From positions 1 to 10,091 of the forward strand of contig JAILIO010000088.1 of NCBI GenBank assembly GCA_024695225.1: a stretch of 10,091 bases of DNA, in the 5' to 3' direction. The position numbers and the translations under genes are program-made. The DNA comes from Lachnospiraceae bacterium. GTDB lineage: Bacteria; Bacillota; Clostridia; Lachnospirales; Lachnospiraceae. Within the stretch, counting starts at the first letter, position 1; each line of letters begins with the position of its first letter. This document shows positions 6,202 through 10,091 of the stretch, in pieces. Below the pieces are notes generated by a model. The model saw nothing but the letters and a program-made list of their open reading frames with translations, was not told where the DNA came from and did no database searches.

Positions 6202-6244
6202 TCTTTCAGGTTCTCAGGTCTTTCAGGTTCTCAGGTCTTTCAGG
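6202..6244. repeat. 17-bp tandem repeat after the vWA stop
   Basis: The unit TCTTTCAGGTTCTCAGG is present at 6202-6218 and 6219-6235, with its first half again at 6236-6244. Shorter degenerate pieces (CTTTCAGATTTTCAGG, CCTTTCAGG) extend to about 6172. The period of 17 is not a multiple of three and every copy lies beyond the stop codon, so it is not coding. Confidence 0.88.
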
Positions 6245-6262
6245 TCCGAAGGGAGCGAGTTA

Positions 6263-6928
6263 TCATTTATGTCTCTTCTCGTAGTCCAGGCTGATGGACT
6301 CAAGGCAGCAACCCATCGCATCGTCCAATTCCTTTTTGCTCCCGGACTTTCTCACTGCGGAAACGGTTTCGGAGAGGACCTTGAAATTGAGAGCTGTTCC
6401 CACACTGTCACACTCGTAATTGACAGCCCTGTCTGCGCTGATCCCAAACCTTCCGGCCACTTCGATCGCATCGATATTGGCGCCCAGGAAGAGGAACTCC
6501 CATCCATGTTTCTTTTTCTGCTTCTCCACCATCTTCTTCACCTTTTTGTAGTCGTACTTGTGGCTCGCGTTCTCCATTCCGTCGGTGGTAATGATGAAAA
6601 GCGTCTTTTCGGGGACATTGTCCTCCCCTGCATTCTTATGAATGTCGGCAATATGATGCACCGCGCCGCCAATGGCGTCCAAAAGTGCCGTGCAGCCTCT
6701 CACATAATACTGGTTCTCATTCATGGGTTCCACCTTGGCCACAGGAACCCTGTCATAAAGCACCTCGCTCCGATCGTCGAAAAGGATAGTGGAAATAATG
6801 GCCTCCCCTTCTTCCTTTTTCTGCTTCTCCAGCATGGAATTGAACCCGCCTATGGTATCTCCCTCAAGTCCGCTCATGGATCCGCTTCTGTCCAGTATGA
6901 AAACCACCTCTGTCAAATCTTTACGCAT
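6263..6928 (-). CDS. Stand-alone von Willebrand factor A (vWA) domain protein
   Basis: This 221-residue protein consists almost entirely of one vWA domain, a metal-dependent protein-binding fold. The metal-ion-dependent adhesion site is complete: FILDRSGSMSG (10-20, Asp13, Ser15, Ser17), a Thr in GCTALLDAI (Thr80), and the Asp in IITTDGMEN (Asp116). There is no signal peptide or membrane helix, so it should act in the cytoplasm. Bacterial proteins of this kind usually serve as assembly or chaperone-like partners for ATPases, kinases or modification complexes. The ATG at 6928 is well supported: AAGGAGG lies 8 bases upstream. The upstream frame stays open into the minisatellite but has no good start. 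The nearest plausible promoter is about 390 nt upstream. The neighbouring macro-domain gene lies on the same strand but behind a terminator. It is not the TerY form of tellurite-resistance clusters as far as I can judge. Confidence 0.9.
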   Translation of the reverse strand: MRKDLTEVVFILDRSGSMSGLEGDTIGGFNSMLEKQKKEEGEAIISTILFDDRSEVLYDRVPVAKVEPMNENQYYVRGCTALLDAIGGAVHHIADIHKNAGEDNVPEKTLFIITTDGMENASHKYDYKKVKKMVEKQKKKHGWEFLFLGANIDAIEVAGRFGISADRAVNYECDSVGTALNFKVLSETVSAVRKSGSKKELDDAMGCCLESISLDYEKRHK

Positions 6929-6960
6929 GTTTTTGTCCTCCTTTTTTCCCTTTTGGTTTT

Positions 6961-7219
6961 TGTGCTGTTGTGTTGTTGTGCTGTTGTTCTGCTGTTGTGT
7001 TGTTGTGCTGTTGTTGTGCCGTGCTGTTGTTCTGTTGTGCTGTTGTGCTGTTGTTGTGCCGTGCTGTTGTTCTGTTGTTCTGTTGTTCTGTTGTGCTGTT
7101 GTTCTGCCGTGCTGTTGTTCTGCCGTGCTGTTGTTCTGTTGTGCTGTTGTTCTGTTGTGCTGTTCTGCTATGCTGTTGTTCTGTTGTGCTGTTCTGTTGT
7201 GCTGCTATACTATTCTGCT
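6961..7219. repeat. TGTTG/TGCTG minisatellite in the vWA leader
   Basis: About 260 bp are built almost wholly from the words TGTTGT, TGCTGT, TGTTCTG and TGCCGTGCTG. A higher-order unit is visible: 38 bases at 7001-7038 recur exactly at 7041-7078, a 40-bp period. The block ATGCCG-like variants (TGCCGTGCTGTTGTTC) repeat again around 7107-7137. On the transcribed (minus) strand it reads as CAACAG/AACAGCA repeats, poor in G and therefore likely unstructured in RNA. The array ends about 30 bp before the vWA ribosome binding site. Copy-number changes by slippage are likely. Confidence 0.92.
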
Positions 7220-7324
7220 GTTGTCCTTCCGCCCCGGTCCTATGTTTACGTTACAGGTTTGACTCTTTGCTTTGTGTACCTGCTTTAGTTCTCTTTGTTT
7301 GGGTGCTTTGTTTTTGTTGTGGTC

Positions 7325-7353
7325 ATTATATGAAAAAGGAAATCAAAAAAGGT
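7325..7353 (-). promoter_or_regulatory. Probable promoter of the vWA gene
   Basis: The minus strand reads TTTTTCATATAATGACC with a perfect -10 box at 7330-7325. The -35 position 17 bp upstream is ACCTTT, a weak match, and it overlaps the foot of the macro-gene terminator. The predicted start near 7318 gives a leader of about 390 nt that includes the whole minisatellite. Confidence 0.5.
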
Positions 7354-7370
7354 CGCTTGAAAAGCGACCT
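7341..7370 (-). terminator. Intrinsic terminator of the macro-domain gene
   Basis: AGGTCGCTT (7350-7358) and AAGCGACCT (7362-7370) form a perfect 9-bp stem with a 3-nt loop. On the minus strand the stem runs directly into TTTTTTGATTTCC. On the plus strand the hairpin is followed by A-rich sequence, so it works only in the minus direction. It lies about 145 bp after the macro gene stop. Confidence 0.85.
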
Positions 7371-7412
7371 GAAAAAACAAACAAATACAGGGGTTTGAGA
7401 TCATGTGGTCAT

Positions 7413-7540
7413 CTGTGAAACAGACCTGCAAAAAAAGATAAGGCAAGCCCGGTCAGGTGATCATGCAGGGCTGATCCTGTGAAACAGACTTACAAAATGG
7501 ACACTGTGAGCCCGGTCAAGTGATTATGCAGGGCTGATCG
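7413..7540. repeat. 64-bp imperfect tandem duplication spanning the macro gene 3' end
   Basis: 7413-7476 and 7477-7540 start with the same CTGTGAAACAGAC and end with the closely matching AGCCCGGTCA...GCAGGGCTGATC, at a fixed period of 64 bp, with substitutions mainly in the middle. The right-hand copy contains the last eight codons and stop of the macro gene. The left-hand copy, beyond the stop, would read DQPC-M-IT-stop in the equivalent frame, a decayed duplicate of the C-terminal coding end. Confidence 0.85.
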
Positions 7541-8784
7541 TGCTCTTCCAGCTGGATGTCCAGCTCGATCATATCGTAGATCTTATTTTCGATGAAATAT
7601 GAAAAGATAATGTCAGTCTTGTCACAGGGAGAGAGCGCATAACCCGCCCTGGCCAATAGATCCCTGGACTCGTCCAGATTCAGTTTTGCCCCGATGCAAA
7701 GGCAGAGCGCCGTGATCTTTTGCGGATGGTAATCGGGATTGTTCTTTATCTTGGAAAAGATTTTCCTGTCAACTATGGCGCGCTTGTAAACCTCAGTATT
7801 TTCCAGGTGCTTTGTCTGTATCAGATACATAAGATACTGGGAAAAAGTATCGGAAAGATGTTCCATTCTTTCTTCGAGATGAGACATATGCTCTTCTTCG
7901 AAATCCATGGAGGAGGAGATATCCTCCACTGCCATGGGAGACATGGCATCCGTATCTTCCATGGGGGACAGGGCACCCACCTCCGCCATGGGGGACAGGC
8001 CTATCGTCTCATCTACGGAAGACAGGTTTTCCTCATCCGGCATGGAGGACAGGCTGAACTTTGAATCTTCCCGTGACGCCTTGCGGGCACCGGTTTTCCC
8101 TTTTCGTCCCAGGGGAAGGTTAAAGTCAAACAGGCTTTTTTCCGGGTGTCCGGAAGCTGATCTCCTGCCGGCAGTTTCATTTACCCGGAAATTATTTGCA
8201 GAAACGGATCCGATGGATCTGTCAGATCCATACTCCTCAATAGTTTTTTCCTCAACATAGTTCCTGTCTATGTATTCGTCCAGCCCCGGACATATCCGCT
8301 CTCCAAGGGACACGGATCCTTCGTCGAACACCACAAGATAAACATCCATATCGTGTTCCAAAAGGAACCCATTGATCTCATCCACTGCGATCCGCATCCC
8401 TTCCTCCCTGGGATACCCGAATCCGCCGGTGGATATCAGCGGAAATGCTATGGATGCAATATGGTTTTCTTTTGCGATCTCCAGGCTCTTTCTGTAGCAG
8501 GAGCGCAGTTTTTCTTCCTCTCCGCTCTTGCCATCCCTGTACACCGGACTCACGGCGTGTATTATGTACCTGGCCTGCAATCCAAACCCGGGGGTGATAA
8601 ATGCTTCACCCTCAGGGACAGAACCTATATGTTCCTTCCTGTATTTCAAAAGCTCATCGTAACCTGCTGCGTCATATATCGCTTTGTCACAGCCGGTGTA
8701 TACGGCAGGCTCCGTGTTCGCCGTATTTACCACAGCTTCCGTATTCATTTTTGTAATGTCATTTCTGACGATCTTGAAGGACAT
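7516..8784 (-). CDS. Macro-domain (ADP-ribose-binding) protein with helical C-terminal domain
   Basis: This is a 422-residue cytoplasmic protein. Residues 1-155 form a macro domain, a fold that binds ADP-ribose or related nucleotides and often removes them from proteins: IVRNDITKMNTEAVVNTANTEP (5-26), AIYDAAG (35-41), GEAFITPGFGL (59-69), YIIHAVSP (73-80), and PLISTGGFGYPREE (115-128, the phosphate-binding loop). The catalytic-loop GGGGVD of classical members is replaced by AVYTGCDK, so hydrolase activity is uncertain. Residues about 156-300 are a low-complexity linker with repeated LS(S/P)M units. Residues about 335-422 are a helical domain (RAIVDRKIFSKIKNNPDYHPQKITALCLCIGAKLNLDESRDLLARAGY split across several helices) that I have seen in style in other Lachnospiraceae proteins and that resembles a helix-turn-helix fold. 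The ATG at 8784 has GAGGGG about 8 bases upstream. A strong terminator follows. Confidence 0.87.
   Translation of the reverse strand: MSFKIVRNDITKMNTEAVVNTANTEPAVYTGCDKAIYDAAGYDELLKYRKEHIGSVPEGEAFITPGFGLQARYIIHAVSPVYRDGKSGEEEKLRSCYRKSLEIAKENHIASIAFPLISTGGFGYPREEGMRIAVDEINGFLLEHDMDVYLVVFDEGSVSLGERICPGLDEYIDRNYVEEKTIEEYGSDRSIGSVSANNFRVNETAGRRSASGHPEKSLFDFNLPLGRKGKTGARKASREDSKFSLSSMPDEENLSSVDETIGLSPMAEVGALSPMEDTDAMSPMAVEDISSSMDFEEEHMSHLEERMEHLSDTFSQYLMYLIQTKHLENTEVYKRAIVDRKIFSKIKNNPDYHPQKITALCLCIGAKLNLDESRDLLARAGYALSPCDKTDIIFSYFIENKIYDMIELDIQLEEHDQPCIIT
7906..8052 (-). repeat. Degenerate ~30-bp coding repeat in the macro protein linker
   Basis: Within residues 245-293 the pattern Leu/Met-Ser-(Ser/Pro)-Met followed by 5-7 acidic or small residues recurs about six times (LSSMPDEEN, LSSVDETIG, LSPMAEVGA, LSPMEDTDA, MSPMAVEDI, SSSMDFEEE). 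The DNA repeats GGGGGACA-GGC and CCATGGGAGACA-like words. It is probably a flexible, acidic spacer between the two folded domains, with regularly placed Ser-Pro sites. Confidence 0.75.
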
Positions 8785-8877
8785 TGTGCAAACCCCTCGC
8801 TGTTATATATTTGCTTGCTGTCTAAAGCCGTTATATTTCTATTCCCGTTCCCCTGATTTAAGTGTTCCCGGATCCTG

Positions 8878-10091
8878 TCACTTCGTCGGAATGAATTCCC
8901 CACAGCGGTTGCTTTCTCCGCTTATGGGGGTCACCATGAACATGCCTTCCCTTCCTTTTGAGGAAATAAACACGCATTTGTCGGGGATCCCTTCCGGGAC
9001 CACAGATCTGTAGCCTCTCACGCTGCCCTTTTTCATCTTACTCGTATCCAGTGTCGAAGACGAATTCCACAGGAATCCGTTCCCTTCTTCACTGAACGAG
9101 GGTTCCCCGGAATCCACACGCAGCACGGTATCATTTTCCAGGGCAACTATATAAAATCCCTCAGGATATTCTTCGTAGTCATTTCCGATCCCCGTACCTG
9201 TTCCCAAATCTTCGCCGGTTCCTGTGCCTGAACTGTTCCCCGCATCTGAGTTGCTTCCTGCGTCTGTGCCGGTTCCTGCGTCTGTGCCGTTCCCTGCGTT
9301 TGTCCCGGTTCCTGTGAGGGAATCGTCCTTATTTACGTCGGGATATTGGACAGGCAGGAGATTCACCATATCCATGGGCGGGTTCACAATGGCAAAAGCA
9401 ACGTCGCCGTCGGAAGCCTGATCAATAAAGGCGTTCCAGTTTTCCACCGACGGATACCTGAGGTATGACATATAACGATAGGTTGCAGCGTCCTTCTCCG
9501 GCGCGTCAAATGAGAACTTATTTCCATCGAAGTCCTCTGCCTTCACCTTGCTGCCGTTCTCAGCAAACTTAAGTTCGCACACCTCCCCGCCGTCTGTTCT
9601 GCCAATGATGCTCCCTTTGAAATCGTACACCGCATCGTAGGCCGAATAAACGGTGGTGGTCAGGTCGTCATCCATCCAGGTGAGGTTTGCGCCTTCGATT
9701 GTCTTTTCTATATTTCCGGTATAAATATTCAAAAGATAATAAAAGCTGACATGGGGATTCACATGGCCCTCGATGAGTATCCACTCGCCCACCTGCTGCA
9801 CATCCATGATGGCATTTGCAGCGGGCCCATACATAGTCAGGTCATAGTCCATCCCGTTGTATTTCAGGACCATTCCGTCATACTCCAGTTCCGGCTTGAT
9901 ATCTCCCATGTCGTATGCGCCGTAGGCACTCTCTTTTATATCGCTGACTGCAGAGATGCTGCCTGCGCTGTCCGTGCGGAAACTGTACATTTTAAGGGGA
10001 AAGGCATTATTCATCCTGTCAGTGTCAAAGACGAGGGAAGTATCCGTGTCCTCAGTCAGTTTTGCGGAAATAAGCCTGATGTCCCCTTTAG
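8878..10091 (-). CDS. Uncharacterised protein with Gly/Thr-rich linker, 5'-truncated by the window edge
   Basis: The frame is open from the stop at 8878 to the window end, so this is the last ~403 residues of a longer protein. An internal ATG at 10014 is probably not the start: the 25 codons before it (KGDIRLISAKLTEDTDTSL...) read as normal coding sequence and no ribosome binding site precedes it. The first ~225 residues after that ATG are rich in beta-strand-like segments with paired aromatic residues (YYLLNIYTGNIEKT, DFKGSIIGRTDGGEV, NKFSFDAPEKD), reminiscent of beta-propeller blades. A 44-residue linker of Gly, Thr, Asn and Asp (about 234-277) follows, then a compact C-terminal domain of about 100 residues (GFYIVALENDTVLRVDSG to the end). 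The linker style suggests an extracytoplasmic protein, but the N-terminus is not visible. I do not recognise the family. The macro gene starts 93 bp downstream with no clear terminator between, so they may be co-transcribed. Confidence 0.72.
   Translation of the reverse strand, partial: KGDIRLISAKLTEDTDTSLVFDTDRMNNAFPLKMYSFRTDSAGSISAVSDIKESAYGAYDMGDIKPELEYDGMVLKYNGMDYDLTMYGPAANAIMDVQQVGEWILIEGHVNPHVSFYYLLNIYTGNIEKTIEGANLTWMDDDLTTTVYSAYDAVYDFKGSIIGRTDGGEVCELKFAENGSKVKAEDFDGNKFSFDAPEKDAATYRYMSYLRYPSVENWNAFIDQASDGDVAFAIVNPPMDMVNLLPVQYPDVNKDDSLTGTGTNAGNGTDAGTGTDAGSNSDAGNSSGTGTGEDLGTGTGIGNDYEEYPEGFYIVALENDTVLRVDSGEPSFSEEGNGFLWNSSSTLDTSKMKKGSVRGYRSVVPEGIPDKCVFISSKGREGMFMVTPISGESNRCGEFIPTK
9184..9315 (-). 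repeat. Gly/Thr/Asn/Asp-rich coding repeat (linker)
   Basis: The codons for GT(G/D)(T/A)(N/D)AG-type hexapeptides repeat several times, giving plus-strand words such as CCGGTTCCTGCGTCTGTG that recur with small changes. This encodes a flexible spacer between two folded regions. The calcium-binding-like Asp/Asn/Gly content is noted, but no proper repeat-in-toxin nonapeptide is present. Confidence 0.75.

Larger units (their letters stand above)
5872..6262. other. 391-bp intergenic region with repeats, a terminator and a promoter
   Basis: I see no credible gene here on either strand. From right to left it holds a 17-bp tandem repeat just after the vWA stop (6202-6244), a probable terminator hairpin (6113-6148), a small GC hairpin GGCGG-AAG-CCGCC (6084-6096) without a U-tract, a 23-bp direct repeat (5978-6027), and the promoter/inverted repeat of the methyltransferase gene. 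Confidence 0.7.
6929..7515. other. 587-bp non-coding region between the macro and vWA genes
   Basis: From right to left it contains a duplicated 3' tail of the macro gene (7413-7476), an intrinsic terminator (7350-7370), a TATAAT promoter (7330-7325), about 100 bp with nothing recognisable, the minisatellite (6961-7219), and a purine-rich stretch with the vWA ribosome binding site. The long plus-strand reading frames here encode only runs of Cys, Leu and Val from the repeat and are not genes. Confidence 0.75.

Noticed and set aside
6961..7219. CRISPR array
   Set aside because: The array has no unique spacers; repeats are short, nested and degenerate, and no cas gene is in the window.
6134..7398. 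Long plus-strand frames rich in Cys, Leu and Val (three overlapping frames)
   Set aside because: They are produced by the TGTTG/TGCTG minisatellite, which keeps all frames open, and they overlap the vWA gene on the other strand. No ribosome binding site or recognisable domain is present.
8785..8877. Dedicated promoter for the macro gene (TATATA/TATAAC near 8800)
   Set aside because: AT-rich -10-like words are present, but no -35 box at an acceptable distance; co-transcription with the upstream gene is equally possible.

Overview
Every gene I can support lies on the minus strand, so transcription runs from high to low coordinates. Several things suggest a Firmicute of the Lachnospiraceae (Butyrivibrio/Roseburia-like) type: AGGAGG-like ribosome binding sites, TATAAT promoters, a lipoprotein signal on a solute-binding protein, a dCache sensor kinase-like protein, and a macro-domain protein whose C-terminal helical domain I associate with that group. 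The assignment rests on protein style only. No rRNA, tRNA, CRISPR array, transposase or phage gene is visible.

Layout from right to left: (1) 10091-8878, the C-terminal part of a large, possibly extracytoplasmic protein with a Gly/Thr/Asn/Asp-rich linker, cut by the window edge. (2) 8784-7516, a macro-domain (ADP-ribose-binding) protein with a repetitive linker and a helical C-terminal domain. Its 3' end has been tandemly duplicated, and a good intrinsic terminator follows. (3) 6928-6263, a stand-alone von Willebrand A (vWA) protein with an intact metal site. Its probable promoter lies about 390 nt upstream, and the leader contains a ~260-bp TGTTG/TGCTG minisatellite. (4) 6262-5872, a repeat-rich non-coding stretch with a probable terminator and a promoter embedded in a perfect 11-bp inverted repeat. 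(5) 5871-5092, a leucine-carboxyl-methyltransferase-family SAM methyltransferase, followed by a hairpin terminator.

(6) 4902-1 is the most interesting part. A TATAAT promoter leads into a six-gene run: an amino-acid-type solute-binding lipoprotein, a dCache histidine kinase-like protein that has lost its phospho-acceptor His (Asn instead) and most of its G2 box, a ParB-fold/HAD fusion, a second stand-alone HAD protein homologous to the fusion's C-terminal half, an ExbB/TolQ/MotA proton-channel subunit with a repetitive hydrophilic tail, and the first 24 codons of an ExbD/TolR-type partner at the window edge. The last four genes overlap by 14, 4 and 4 bp and are therefore very likely translationally coupled.

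Inference: the lipoprotein and the dCache protein form a sensing layer outside the membrane. The two HAD proteins, one carrying a ParB/sulfiredoxin-fold domain, are a cytoplasmic enzymatic layer. The ExbB/ExbD pair is a proton-motive-force-driven membrane stator. This combination matches no system I can name, so I flag it as the candidate undescribed system. The evidence is gene order and motifs only, and the cluster continues beyond base 1.
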